Source: Chlorobiota bacterium (lineage in GTDB: Bacteria; Bacteroidota; Ignavibacteria; Kapaibacteriales; NICIL-2). From it: a DNA stretch of 64,000 nucleotides. Every line of letters begins with the position of its first letter. Position 1 is the first letter of the stretch. Position numbers and translations under genes: made by a program. Location of the stretch: the NCBI GenBank assembly GCA_026415505.1, contig JAOAGY010000021.1, forward strand, positions 1 through 64,000, read 5' to 3'. The notes beneath the pieces were generated by a model that saw only the letters and a program-made list of their open reading frames with translations, did no database searches and was not told the origin of the DNA. Below, one piece after another: positions 26,503 to 35,720 of this stretch.

Positions 26503-26510
26503 CGAAATTA
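26503..26510 (-). promoter_or_regulatory. -7 promoter element TAATTTCG for the Rossmann-purN unit
   Basis: The minus strand reads TAATTTCG 32 bp before the ATG at 26471. The same octamer serves the minus-strand gene at 36588-36595. Confidence 0.5.
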
Positions 26511-26588
26511 CGCCACTTCCCGATGCTGCACTTTGACTACAACGATTCACTGTGCACTGGTTGCTACCCATCCACATCCAGTTCCGCT

Positions 26589-26811
26589 GTCACCTTGAAC
26601 TCGTTTCAGGGTCTCACGCTCCCCCAGTTGTCACCCCGAACTCGTTTCGGGGTCTCGTGTGTCACTTCCTCGTCACCCTGAACTCGTTTCAGGGTCTTGC
26701 TCTCGTGTTCATGTCACCCTGAACTTGGTTCAGGGTCTTTGTGAGATGCCGAAACAAGTTCGGCATGACAAGCAATGGCGCAGCGAGATGCTGAAACAAG
26801 TTCAGCATGAC
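26589..26811. repeat. Hairpin-repeat cluster B (six palindromic units plus one decayed unit)
   Basis: The gene-free gap 26511-26900 holds six more copies of the palindrome found in cluster A. Four are in the GAACTTG/GAACTCG orientation (26589-26613, 26630-26654, 26672-26696, 26713-26737) and two in the inverse (26746-26769, 26788-26811). A decayed copy lies near 26825-26852. The arms vary in a matched way as in cluster A; two units have a C in the loop, and one has a GAACTTGGTTC core. As in cluster A, the repeats lie 3' of one minus-strand gene (metH) and before the promoter of the next. The ORF 26659-26919 is a reading of the repeats, not a gene. Confidence 0.9.
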
Positions 26812-26900
26812 GGGCGGAAAAGCGATGCAGACGAAACCACGTTCCGGATGACGGAAAGAACACGTGCGCCTCCGACAATCAGGCAGAGAAAGAGCATCCA

Positions 26901-28685
26901 CTACCGCACACTGAAATAGCGTGCTTCCGGATGATGGCAAATCAGCGCGCTCGTGCTTTGTTCGGGAACGAGCTCGTATTCTTCCGTGAGCGTGATGCCG
27001 ATGCGTTCGGGACGGAGCAACTCCATGATGAGCGCTTGGTCTTCCAAATTCGGACATGCCGGATAACCGAACGAGTAACGTGACCCCTGATAGCCTTGCA
27101 CGAATAGCTCCTTGACCGTCGGCGCGTCGCGATCGGCGATACCGAGTTCGGTGCGAACGATCTTGTGCCAATACTCAGCCAAACCTTCGGCACTTTCGAC
27201 GCTCAAACCGTGGAAGAAAAGGTAATCCCGATACCGACCGCTTTCGAAGAGCATCTGTGCATACGGCGTCGCACGATCGCCGATAGTGACGACATGGAAT
27301 GCCACCACGTCGAATTCGCCCGATTCGACCGGACGGAAGAAATCGGCAATGCAGAGAAATTTTCCCTCGCGCTGACGCGGAAATCGAAATCGAACCCACA
27401 CGACCAGCGCCGCATCGTCGGCGCGCAACCGACTGGGCGGTAACTCGCTCCATTGCTCGTAGAGCGCATCGCCCGTGCGACCGGCAGGACGATACACGAC
27501 CAGATCGTCGCCCTCGCTCTGGCACGGGAAATAACCATAAACGACCTTCGGTTGCAACAATCGTTCGCGCTTGCAAAGCAGCTTCAGCTCGTTGTACGCC
27601 GGACGTGCTTCGCGCTCGATGATAGCGGCGAATTCCTCTTCGCTGCGACGACCGCGGCGAAATTGCCACTGCCCACGAAACAGTGCATTCTCGTTGACGA
27701 ACGCGAACACGTGCTCGAGCGGAATATCCTCGACCACGCGCGATCCCCAAAACGGAGGAACGGGAATCGGTACGTCGCGCCGTACTGCCGACACTCGATG
27801 CAACACCGGTTGCCCAGCCGTAGTGCGCTCGGCTCGAACGTTGCCGACAGGCTGATCGGCGCGCTGGTGCTGGATACGCTCCAACTGGAGCGATACCTCC
27901 AGCGACGAAGTCGGCGATGCGATCGACTCGGTGTGCTTTTCGCGCCTCAACTCTTCCATGAAGCGAAGTCCATCGAACGCATCCTGGGCATAGGCGAGCT
28001 TGCCACTGTAGATAGCCCGCAAGTCTTGCTCGACAAAACGCCGATTGAGCGCTGCCCCACCGAGCACCACGGGAATGCGAATGCCGCGTGCCTCCATCGT
28101 TTCGAGATTTTCCTTCATGACGGCAGTGGACTTGACCAGCAGCCCGCTCATGCCTATTGCATCGGCATTGTGCTCCTCGACTGCCTGAAGCATTTGCTCG
28201 AGCGGTACTTTGATACCGAGATTGATCACGCGATAGCCGTTGTTGCTCAGGATGATGTCCACGAGATTTTTCCCGATGTCGTGGACGTCGCCTTTGACCG
28301 TTGCCAGCACAATCGTGCCTTTCGGCGTCGAGTCCTCGACGCGTTCCATGTGCGGTTCCAGATACGCAACCGCAGCCTTCATCGTCTCGGCAGCCTGAAG
28401 CACGAAGGGCAATTGCATCTGACCACTGCCGAAGAGATCACCGACGACACGCATGCCTTCGAGCAAAATGTCGTTGATGATCTGCAACGCCGAGTACCGC
28501 TGGAGTGCTTCGTCGAGGTCGCGTTCGATGCCGATCCGATCGCCATGAACGATGCGCTGTTTGAGTCGCTCTTCGACAGGGAGTTCAGCGCGCGACGTCG
28601 CTGCTGCCGTCTGCTGCGGTTGCTCGGCATAGTAGGCAATCAGCTCGGCGAGCGGATCGTACACACAGCGACGCACTTTCGCCAT
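26901..28685 (-). CDS. metH: C-terminal half of B12-dependent methionine synthase (cap, cobalamin and reactivation domains only)
   Basis: This 594-residue protein matches only the C-terminal half of MetH. Residues about 35-115 form the four-helix cap (MRVVGDLFGSGQMQLPFVLQ). Residues 120-235 are the B12 domain with the DxHxxG ligand motif (GDVHDIGKN, His about 135) and an SGLL motif. Residues about 265-594 are the AdoMet reactivation domain (VVYGYFPC, RYSFGYPACPN, HHPEARYFSV). The homocysteine and folate modules (about 650 residues in E. coli) are absent, and the upstream neighbour is cytidine deaminase, 7 bp away. It must work with separate partner proteins or a different methyl donor. No B12 riboswitch was found upstream. 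Confidence 0.92.
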   Translation of the reverse strand: MAKVRRCVYDPLAELIAYYAEQPQQTAAATSRAELPVEERLKQRIVHGDRIGIERDLDEALQRYSALQIINDILLEGMRVVGDLFGSGQMQLPFVLQAAETMKAAVAYLEPHMERVEDSTPKGTIVLATVKGDVHDIGKNLVDIILSNNGYRVINLGIKVPLEQMLQAVEEHNADAIGMSGLLVKSTAVMKENLETMEARGIRIPVVLGGAALNRRFVEQDLRAIYSGKLAYAQDAFDGLRFMEELRREKHTESIASPTSSLEVSLQLERIQHQRADQPVGNVRAERTTAGQPVLHRVSAVRRDVPIPVPPFWGSRVVEDIPLEHVFAFVNENALFRGQWQFRRGRRSEEEFAAIIEREARPAYNELKLLCKRERLLQPKVVYGYFPCQSEGDDLVVYRPAGRTGDALYEQWSELPPSRLRADDAALVVWVRFRFPRQREGKFLCIADFFRPVESGEFDVVAFHVVTIGDRATPYAQMLFESGRYRDYLFFHGLSVESAEGLAEYWHKIVRTELGIADRDAPTVKELFVQGYQGSRYSFGYPACPNLEDQALIMELLRPERIGITLTEEYELVPEQSTSALICHHPEARYFSVR

Positions 28686-28692
28686 CGCAGCC

Positions 28693-29130
28693 TCAGGTCG
28701 TTGTTCGGAACATGCTTCCACCGAATGCATGCGGCAACAAATCGTTCGGCGTACACCAGCGTTCGCTGCCATCGAGCGTGAGCATTGCGACCAGCGCATG
28801 CGGAGCCAGCTCAGCAATCCACTGCCGACACGCACCGCACGGCGTAATCGGTTCGGCTGTGTCGGCAGCTATCGCCACCAGCAGAATCCGTTCGGCTCCG
28901 CCGGTACGCGCAGCAGCCAGCGCAGCTCGCTCGGCACAGAGGGTCAGTCCGTAGCTGGCATTTTCGACGTTCGTACCTGCGGTAATTCTCCCAGCCGCGT
29001 CGAGCACTGCTGCACCGACGCGAAAACCGCTGTACGGTGCATACGCATACTGGCGAACGCTGCGCGCACTATCGAGCACGCTCTCGACGATGGCAGCGAA
29101 ACCGGCTGCTGTGTCGTTTTCGGAAGCCAT
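28693..29130 (-). CDS. cdd: Cytidine deaminase
   Basis: This 145-residue enzyme deaminates cytidine to uridine in pyrimidine salvage. The zinc site is complete: the catalytic Glu and first Cys are in LTLCAERAAL and the Cys pair in PCGACRQW. The N-terminal YAPYSGFRVGAAVL and NVENASY are typical. The ATG at 29130 gives the normal family length. An in-frame GTG at 29253 would add 41 residues, and a -7-like octamer (CAATTTTG, 29309-29316) lies 56 bp before that GTG, so the long form cannot be excluded. It is co-directional with metH. The remaining gap to 29384 holds only promoters. Confidence 0.92.
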   Translation of the reverse strand: MASENDTAAGFAAIVESVLDSARSVRQYAYAPYSGFRVGAAVLDAAGRITAGTNVENASYGLTLCAERAALAAARTGGAERILLVAIAADTAEPITPCGACRQWIAELAPHALVAMLTLDGSERWCTPNDLLPHAFGGSMFRTTT

Positions 29131-29384
29131 GACGTTCTGCGCTGTCGCCGCCCGTGCGGCTATCGCGCGTGCGAGCGATCGCGCCGCATCACCGTCGAGA
29201 TCGCACAAGAGATGATCGTAAAAACGCGAAAAGTTCGGATCGGGCACTGCCACCGGTCGTCAGGATGTTATTGGCTAATCGGCACACTCCGCTGTGCGCT
29301 TCGGCTTGCAAAATTGCAATCGCTCTGTAACCTTCGGCTACGCTACGTTATTTTGCCGTCCAGGTAACACACTCGGATAATCCC

Positions 29385-32255
29385 ATGCAAGTTCTTCGCA
29401 CATTTCTGGCTCTGGTCGGATTGCTCGGCACGCTCGTCGCATCCGACGATATCGTTCCCCGCACGTTGATCGTCAAGTTTCGCCCCGGCACGGTCGAACT
29501 CGATCGCTGGCTTGCTGCCGGCAGAAGCGGCACGATTCCAGCACTCGAAACAATCGTCGGTCCTCATCGCTCGCGTCCGTACTTGCGCGACGGCGTTCTT
29601 CGGGCATTGTCGCAGCGTCTGCAGCGATTCAACGCTCGGTCGTCGGACGATCCGATCGCTCGGTTGGAGCGCATCGCTGTCGTCGAGTTCGATCGCGACG
29701 TGGATGTGCGGCTGATCGCTCGCAAGCTTGCCGCGCATCCGGCTATCGAGTACGCCGAACCGATGCCCGAGCGGCGAGTGTTCTTTCAGCCGAACGACAG
29801 CTTGTCCGCGATGCAGTACCATCTAACGAAAATTCGCGCAACCGATGCGTGGGATTCCATTCCCGGAAACGCTCCGCTCGTACTGATTGCCATCGTGGAT
29901 ACCGGTGTGGACTATACCCACGAAGATTTAGCGGATGTGATTTTCGTCAATCCCGGCGAGACCGGCACCGATTCTCAAGGACGGGATAAACGAACAAACG
30001 GTGTTGACGACGACGGCAATGGCTTTGTGGACGATTGGCACGGCTGGGACATTGCGCTCGGTGACAACGATCCACGCCCGGGTAACGAGCATGGGACGCA
30101 TGTTGCCGGTATAGCTGCGGCTACTGTCAACAACCGCATCGGTGTTGCAGGGGTTTGCAATCGCGCTCGCATTCTACCGGTCAAGTGCGCAACGGACTCT
30201 CCTTCGGCGCCGAGCATTCTCAATGGCTACGAAGGCATCGCATATGCTGCTGCAATGGGGGCGAAAGTGATCAATTGTTCCTGGGGCGGTAATACCTCAT
30301 CCCAAGCCGAACAAGAAGTCATCAACACGGCAATTGCAGCAGGTAGCGTCGTCGTGGCTGCTGCTGGTAACAGTGGCGGTGAAGAGCAGCTTTTCCCTGC
30401 CGGCTATACAGGCGTTCTCTCGGTCGCAGCGGTCGGCAGCAACGACGTGCGAGCAGCATTCAGCAGCTACCACGTCTCGGTCGGCATCAGCGCACCGGGT
30501 GTGTCCATCCTTTCGACATATCCCGGCAACACGTATGGCTACGCCGACGGCACCTCGATGGCATCCCCAGTCGTTGCAGGCGCAGCAGCGTTGGTACGCG
30601 CAAAGTATCCCACGCTCGATCCTCTCCACGTCGTTGCTCGTCTCAAGGCAACAGCCGATCCGATCGACAACCTTACAGGCAACCGGAATCGCGCCTGGAT
30701 GGGCAAACTCGGAAGTGGGCGGGTCAATGCATTCCGCGCAGTTACCGAAGCCAATCCGAAGTACGTCGAGCTTGTTTCTGCAACGATAACCGACGATGAC
30801 GGCGACGGCGTGTTCGAGCCTGGCGATGTCGTCACAATCGTTCCGACATTTCGCAATCTCCTCGCGCCGATCACCGATGCACGAGCGATTATTCGCCCGG
30901 TCGGCACAGGCTCGTCAATCTTCGTTTTCAGCGATTCGGTCATTGTGCTGGGCATGTTGGGCAGCGATCTGACGATGACTGCACCAGCGCCGTTTAGGCT
31001 GACCATACCTGCCAATGCACCGCAGAACTACGTCCTCACCTGCCAAGTCACTATCACCGATGGCAACACGACGGTCGGACGTGGCACACTCAGTTTCATC
31101 ATCATGCCGACGTTCCGCACGCTCCGCAATGGTGATCTTGTACTGACGGTCAACAGCACAGGCAATCTCGGCTACAACGATTATCCCACCAACCTCCAGG
31201 GCGAAGGGTTCCGCTACAAAAGCAGTCCGAGCGTTCTTTTCGAGGCTGGCTTGATGATTGGTTCCAGCGCCGATAAGCTCTCGGACGTGGTTCGTAACGA
31301 GACGGGGAACGCACAGAACACCGACTTCCAAATCGGCATCCCCACGGTTCTCCGTACAGTCGCATCAACCAACACTGAGGAAGTCGTCACGACCTTCGCC
31401 GACCAAGGATTGTCCGCCCAAGCGAATGTGCAGGTCGAGCATCACACCTATGTTTTCGACGAGGACAACAAGCGCGATTTTGCACTCTGCGTCTATCGCA
31501 TCACCAATCGCAATCCCGAACCGGTCGAATCAATGTACTGCGGCATCTATGCCGACTGGGACGTCGGGCAATCAGGACAAAACGACGTTGCGATCTGGAG
31601 CGACGAGGACAGTTTTTACTACGTGTACAACACACGCGACACGTCGTTGCCCTACGTCGGTATGCAACTGGTGTCGGATCATCAGCCGAATTCTTTCATG
31701 ATGGACAACGACGGAAATACCAGCGACAACCCTGGCGTCTATGACGGCTACACGAAAGCGGAAAAATGGCGGACGATTTCGAGCGGCATCGGACGTGCAC
31801 GCAGCAATGTCACCGACGCCTCGGCTGTCATCGCTGCCGGACCGTTTCGCATGGACGCCGGCGCAACCGAGCAAGTCGTTTTCAGCATCTTCGCCGGGCG
31901 CTCGCTCGCCGATTTGCGGTCGGCTGCCGAACGTGCCCGTCAGACAGCACAGCAACTGCTCGGCGTCACACCTACCGAACCTCGCACGACGTCGCTCAGT
32001 GTTCGCGTAACGCCGAATCCCGCTACGGGCGACAATCTCACGATCGAGTACACTCTCCCCGACTCCGGCACGATGAGCCTCGAAATAACCGACGCGCTCG
32101 GTCGCACGGTCGCGACGGTGCTCGCCAGCGGCGTTCATCCACCGCACGGGCGGCTCGACGTTCAGCTCGACGGGCGATGGAGCCAGGGAACGTATTTTGC
32201 AGTCGTGCGCGGTGCTCGTCAGAGTGTCGCTGCGCCGTTTGTGATCGTCCGATGA
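29385..32255 (+). CDS. Secreted subtilisin-like serine protease (S8) with T9SS-type C-terminal domain
   Basis: This 956-residue protein has a signal peptide (MQVLRTFLALVGLLGTLVAS), an I9-like propeptide region (RTLIVKFRPGTVE...) and an S8 catalytic domain. All three active-site residues are present: Asp in VDTGVDYTHED, His in HGTHVAGIAA and Ser in GTSMASPVVAGAA. A DDDGNG acidic loop suggests calcium binding. Beta-rich regions follow, and the protein ends in a T9SS sorting-type domain (VTPNPATGDNLTIEYTLPDSG...FVIVR). It is an extracellular protease. The gene is single, and a near-match -7 octamer TTATTTTG lies 30 bp upstream of the 5' UTR end. Confidence 0.93.
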   Translation: MQVLRTFLALVGLLGTLVASDDIVPRTLIVKFRPGTVELDRWLAAGRSGTIPALETIVGPHRSRPYLRDGVLRALSQRLQRFNARSSDDPIARLERIAVVEFDRDVDVRLIARKLAAHPAIEYAEPMPERRVFFQPNDSLSAMQYHLTKIRATDAWDSIPGNAPLVLIAIVDTGVDYTHEDLADVIFVNPGETGTDSQGRDKRTNGVDDDGNGFVDDWHGWDIALGDNDPRPGNEHGTHVAGIAAATVNNRIGVAGVCNRARILPVKCATDSPSAPSILNGYEGIAYAAAMGAKVINCSWGGNTSSQAEQEVINTAIAAGSVVVAAAGNSGGEEQLFPAGYTGVLSVAAVGSNDVRAAFSSYHVSVGISAPGVSILSTYPGNTYGYADGTSMASPVVAGAAALVRAKYPTLDPLHVVARLKATADPIDNLTGNRNRAWMGKLGSGRVNAFRAVTEANPKYVELVSATITDDDGDGVFEPGDVVTIVPTFRNLLAPITDARAIIRPVGTGSSIFVFSDSVIVLGMLGSDLTMTAPAPFRLTIPANAPQNYVLTCQVTITDGNTTVGRGTLSFIIMPTFRTLRNGDLVLTVNSTGNLGYNDYPTNLQGEGFRYKSSPSVLFEAGLMIGSSADKLSDVVRNETGNAQNTDFQIGIPTVLRTVASTNTEEVVTTFADQGLSAQANVQVEHHTYVFDEDNKRDFALCVYRITNRNPEPVESMYCGIYADWDVGQSGQNDVAIWSDEDSFYYVYNTRDTSLPYVGMQLVSDHQPNSFMMDNDGNTSDNPGVYDGYTKAEKWRTISSGIGRARSNVTDASAVIAAGPFRMDAGATEQVVFSIFAGRSLADLRSAAERARQTAQQLLGVTPTEPRTTSLSVRVTPNPATGDNLTIEYTLPDSGTMSLEITDALGRTVATVLASGVHPPHGRLDVQLDGRWSQGTYFAVVRGARQSVAAPFVIVR

Positions 32256-32286
32256 TGTTCAACGAATCGTTCGCAGGAGTTCGACC

Positions 32287-32481
32287 ATGAGTACGGACCG
32301 CTACACCGAGCTTATTCAGCACATCGAAGCGATGAAGGAGGACTTCGAAAAGTTCTACGCCAAAGGCAAGAATGCCGCCGGCACGCGTCTGCGCAAAAGC
32401 TTGCAGGAATTGCGCCGCTTAGCGCAGGAAATCCGTACCGAAATTCAAGCCATAAAGGTCGCCCGCAAAAGCGGTTCGTAA
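32287..32481 (+). CDS. Histone H1-like Hc1-family nucleoid protein
   Basis: This 64-residue basic protein (MSTDRYTELIQHIEAMKEDF...) matches the Hc1/histone H1-like family of Bacteroidota and Chlamydiae. The diagnostic stretch is EKFYAKGKNAAGTRLRKSLQ, followed by ELRRLAQEIRTEIQ. It is expected to bind DNA in the nucleoid. An AGGAG ribosome site lies 8 nt before the ATG, which is stronger than for most genes here. It lies 31 bp after the protease and its stop abuts rlmD on the opposite strand. Confidence 0.88.
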   Translation: MSTDRYTELIQHIEAMKEDFEKFYAKGKNAAGTRLRKSLQELRRLAQEIRTEIQAIKVARKSGS

Positions 32482-32482
32482 G

Positions 32483-33901
32483 TCACCGTCGCTCCAAGAC
32501 GGCGACGTTTTCGACGTGGTACGTCTGCGGGAACATATCGATCGGCTGCACGCTGCGCACGGTATAGCGTTCCGCCAGCCGTTTCACGTCGCGCGCCTGT
32601 GTTGCCGGATTGCACGACACGTACACAATGCGTCGAGGCAGACGCTGGAGCAAATACTCGACGAGCTTCGGATGCATCCCTACACGCGGTGGATCGGCGA
32701 CGGCGACGGCGGGATCGGGCAGACGTGCCAGTATTTTCCATCCGCTCTCGGTGTGAAGATCGGCGGTGATGAATTCGGCATTGGCGATGCTGTTTCGCGC
32801 GGCGTTGGCGATCGCATCGGCTGTTGCTGCCCCGTTGCTTTCGACACCGATGATCTGCCGACAGTGACGCGCCAGCGGGAGCGTCAACGTGCCGGCACCT
32901 GCGTACAAATCCCACACCGTTTCGCTGCCATCGAGCGCTGCTGATTCGATGACGCAGCCGACGAATCGCTCCAATTGCGCAATGTTCGCTTGGAAAAACG
33001 ATTGCGCGGAAATTCTGAACTCCACCCCCGCAACACGCTCGCAGATGTAGTCGCGCCCCGACAGCGTCGTAAACGGACCCGGCGCTACGGGCGACGGCGT
33101 GTCGTTGAGCGCCCACACGACGCTGATCAACTGCGGGACCGCACGTGTCGCTTCACTGGCGCATGTCTCGATGAAAGTGCGTTCGTGTTCGTGCTGCGGC
33201 GATCGCGTCACGAGCACGAGCATGGCTTCGCCGGTGCCCGTCCGGCGGATGACGACGTTGCGGAGAAAGCCGTCGCGCGTGCGGTGGCTATTGCAACTGA
33301 CTCTGCTCGATCGCACCAGCCGCCGCACGACCGCCAGAATTTCGTTGGCGACCTCGTCTTGCAACATGCATCGTTCGATATCGAGCACCGCATCGAACCG
33401 CCCGCGAACATGCAGCCCGATGGCAGCACGTTTTCGTTCCATTGCGTTCGGTTCCATGCTGTGCCAAAGGCGATCGGGTATCCAGGTGCGATCGGAACAG
33501 GTGAACTCCATTTTGGCGCGATAGGCGAACTCGGACGGCGAGGGAAGAATCGGGCGATACTCTTCGACTCTTACGCCACCGATACGCTCGAAAGCATCCC
33601 GGACGTGCTGCTGTTTCCAGCGGAGCTGTTCGGTGTAGTCGGCATGCTGCCACGTACAGCCGCCACAGTCGCCAGCGTATGGGCACGGCGGTTGTCGTCG
33701 CGACGGCGATGGCTCGATGATCTCGGTGACATCGGCTTCCACGTACGAGCGGCGCTTGCGGCGAATGCGCGCACGGACACGCTCGCCCGGCAAGCCACCG
33801 CGAAGCTGAACGACAAGACCGCTACCCTCGAGCCGCGCAATAGCAATGCCTTCGAATCCGAGCGACTCGACGGCAAGCTCGACTGTGTCGCCTGGTTTCA
33901 T
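32483..33901 (-). CDS. rlmD: 23S rRNA (uracil-C5)-methyltransferase RlmD/RumA family
   Basis: This 472-residue SAM-dependent RNA m5U methyltransferase has an N-terminal TRAM domain (GDTVELAVESLGFEGIAIARL). A [4Fe-4S] site follows (CPYAGDCGGCTWQH, near residue 72). The methyltransferase core has DLYAGAGTLTLPLA, DPPRVGMHPKL and the catalytic Cys in VYVSCNPATQARD. RlmD targets U1939, whereas RlmCD or TrmA-like variants act elsewhere, so the exact site is inferred. The ATG at 33901 overlaps the stop of the ABC exporter gene as ATGA. Confidence 0.92.
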   Translation of the reverse strand: MKPGDTVELAVESLGFEGIAIARLEGSGLVVQLRGGLPGERVRARIRRKRRSYVEADVTEIIEPSPSRRQPPCPYAGDCGGCTWQHADYTEQLRWKQQHVRDAFERIGGVRVEEYRPILPSPSEFAYRAKMEFTCSDRTWIPDRLWHSMEPNAMERKRAAIGLHVRGRFDAVLDIERCMLQDEVANEILAVVRRLVRSSRVSCNSHRTRDGFLRNVVIRRTGTGEAMLVLVTRSPQHEHERTFIETCASEATRAVPQLISVVWALNDTPSPVAPGPFTTLSGRDYICERVAGVEFRISAQSFFQANIAQLERFVGCVIESAALDGSETVWDLYAGAGTLTLPLARHCRQIIGVESNGAATADAIANAARNSIANAEFITADLHTESGWKILARLPDPAVAVADPPRVGMHPKLVEYLLQRLPRRIVYVSCNPATQARDVKRLAERYTVRSVQPIDMFPQTYHVENVAVLERR

Positions 33902-35712
33902 TGCGCACGTGCTCCTTCGGTTTGTAAGGCATACAGTGTCGCGTAGATGCCGTTGCTGTTGGCGAGCAACTCCTCGTGCGTACCGACCTCGACGACACGA
34001 CCGCGATCGAGCACGTAAATGACATCGGCATCGCGCACTGTCGAAAGCCGATGGGCGATGACGAGCGCTGTTCGATTGCGCAGCACATCGGCGATAGCTT
34101 GCTGCACGAGCACTTCCGACTCGCTGTCGAGCGCCGAGGTCGCTTCGTCGAAAATCAAAATGTCCGGCTCTGCAAGGATGGCGCGGGCGATCGCGATGCG
34201 CTGACGCTGCCCGCCCGACAGTCGCACGCCGCGATCGCCGATCAGCGTGTCGTAGCCGTCGGGCAATTCGACGATAAACTCGTGCGCGTGAGCGATCCGT
34301 GCAGCGCGCTCGATCTCTTGACGCGTCGCATCGGGCTTGGCCAGTGCGATATTGGCGGCAACGGTGTCGTTGAACAGCATCGCATCCTGTGACACCACGC
34401 CGAACCGCTGCCGATACGACGCGACACGAAACGATCGAATGTCGGTGCCGTCGTAGAGAATTCGTCCCGCGGTCGGATCGTAAAAACGAACGAGCAGATC
34501 GGCGATCGTGGACTTGCCGCTCCCGCTGATACCGACGAGCGCGACTTTCTTACCGCGCTCCAAGCGAATCGTCACATCGTGCAGAACCGTGCGCGTGCTG
34601 TCGTAGCTGAACGAGACGCGATCGAACACGATCGCATCTCGAAGCGGCGGACAGTCCTGCGTGCCGTCGCGAAGCTGCGCCGCCGAATCCAGAACCGCAA
34701 AGACTCGTTCGGCAGCGACCAGCCCACGTTGAATCTGTCCGGGAATACCCGTCAGCGAAGCGACCGGCGCCATGATGGCAAAAAGTGCGAAGAGAAACGT
34801 CATCAGGTCCGAACCGCGCATCGCACCGGCAAAAACTTCCGTCCCGCCGACGTAGAGCACCACTGCGAGCGCTCCGATTGCGAGTGTTTCGCCGATCGCC
34901 GGCACCATGTCGTTGACCGCTGTCAGCTTGATCGCCGATCGAACATACCGCTGCAAATCGTGCCAGAAGCGCTCCCGAACGCGCGGTTCGGCGCGAAAGG
35001 CTTTGACGATGCGAATACCGGCGATGCTTTCTTGCAGTGTGCTGGTGTATTGAGCCACTGCCTGCTGCATCCGTTGCGAGTATCGCCGCAAGTATCGTCG
35101 AGCGATACGAATCACCAGAAGCGTTCCGGCGCTGGTGCTCAGTGCAATGAGCGTCAGCTTCGGAGAAAGCGTCACCAACAAACCGAGCAGAAGCAGTATT
35201 TCGATCGGCGCCCGAACGAGCGTGACCATGAACGGTAGCAGCGACGAATGCATCAACCCCACTTCGGTCGTCACCAGCGAGATGAGTTCACCGGTTTTCG
35301 AGCGATTGAAGTAACCCACGGGCAGTTCGATCAGGCGAGAAAACACCAACTGGCGCATGTCGCGGATGATCCATTCGCCCAATCGAACGCCGATTTGCCC
35401 GGTAGCATACTTGACGAGATTTTTCGCGACGAACATCGCCACGATGAAGCCAGCCAGATGCAGCAGCGTCGTCATCGGATCGGGTGCGATGAGCCAGCCG
35501 AAAAGCGCCGCGAACACACGTTCTTTGAGCGAGGACTGCGGCGTGCTCGGCGATGCAGCCGACCCGATACCGAAAAGCGTCGAAAGCACCGGCTCGATCA
35601 CCGCCATGCTGACCGCACCGAAAGCACCGAGCGCTGCGTTGCCGACGATCGACAGCAGCAGCATCCACCAATACGGGCGCACAAACCCAGCGACTCGAAG
35701 AAACGTGCGCAT
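33898..35712 (-). CDS. MsbA-like ABC exporter (fused permease-ATPase)
   Basis: This 604-residue type IV ABC exporter has six membrane segments in residues 1-330. The nucleotide-binding domain has Walker A GISGSGKST, signature LSGGQRQRIAIARAIL, Walker B ILIFDEATSALD and the switch His in VIAHRLSTV. It is likely to flip lipid A-core or another lipid, as MsbA does, but the substrate is inferred. The start at ATG 35712 opens MRTFLRVAGFVRPYWWMLLL. It lies 8 bp after the upstream glycosyltransferase-like gene and overlaps rlmD by 4 bp, so the three form an operon. Confidence 0.92.
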   Translation of the reverse strand: MRTFLRVAGFVRPYWWMLLLSIVGNAALGAFGAVSMAVIEPVLSTLFGIGSAASPSTPQSSLKERVFAALFGWLIAPDPMTTLLHLAGFIVAMFVAKNLVKYATGQIGVRLGEWIIRDMRQLVFSRLIELPVGYFNRSKTGELISLVTTEVGLMHSSLLPFMVTLVRAPIEILLLLGLLVTLSPKLTLIALSTSAGTLLVIRIARRYLRRYSQRMQQAVAQYTSTLQESIAGIRIVKAFRAEPRVRERFWHDLQRYVRSAIKLTAVNDMVPAIGETLAIGALAVVLYVGGTEVFAGAMRGSDLMTFLFALFAIMAPVASLTGIPGQIQRGLVAAERVFAVLDSAAQLRDGTQDCPPLRDAIVFDRVSFSYDSTRTVLHDVTIRLERGKKVALVGISGSGKSTIADLLVRFYDPTAGRILYDGTDIRSFRVASYRQRFGVVSQDAMLFNDTVAANIALAKPDATRQEIERAARIAHAHEFIVELPDGYDTLIGDRGVRLSGGQRQRIAIARAILAEPDILIFDEATSALDSESEVLVQQAIADVLRNRTALVIAHRLSTVRDADVIYVLDRGRVVEVGTHEELLANSNGIYATLYALQTEGARAQ

Positions 35713-35720
35713 CGTCGCTC

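Noticed and set aside
26659-26919. 86-residue ORF in the repeat cluster
   Set aside because: The translation is a reading of palindromic units (HPELVSGS, MLKQVQHD), a common artefact of such repeats.
29131-29384. Possible cobalamin riboswitch upstream of cdd-metH
   Set aside because: No B12 box or surrounding conserved stems could be matched. The GTGGCAGTG stretch there is not in the right context.
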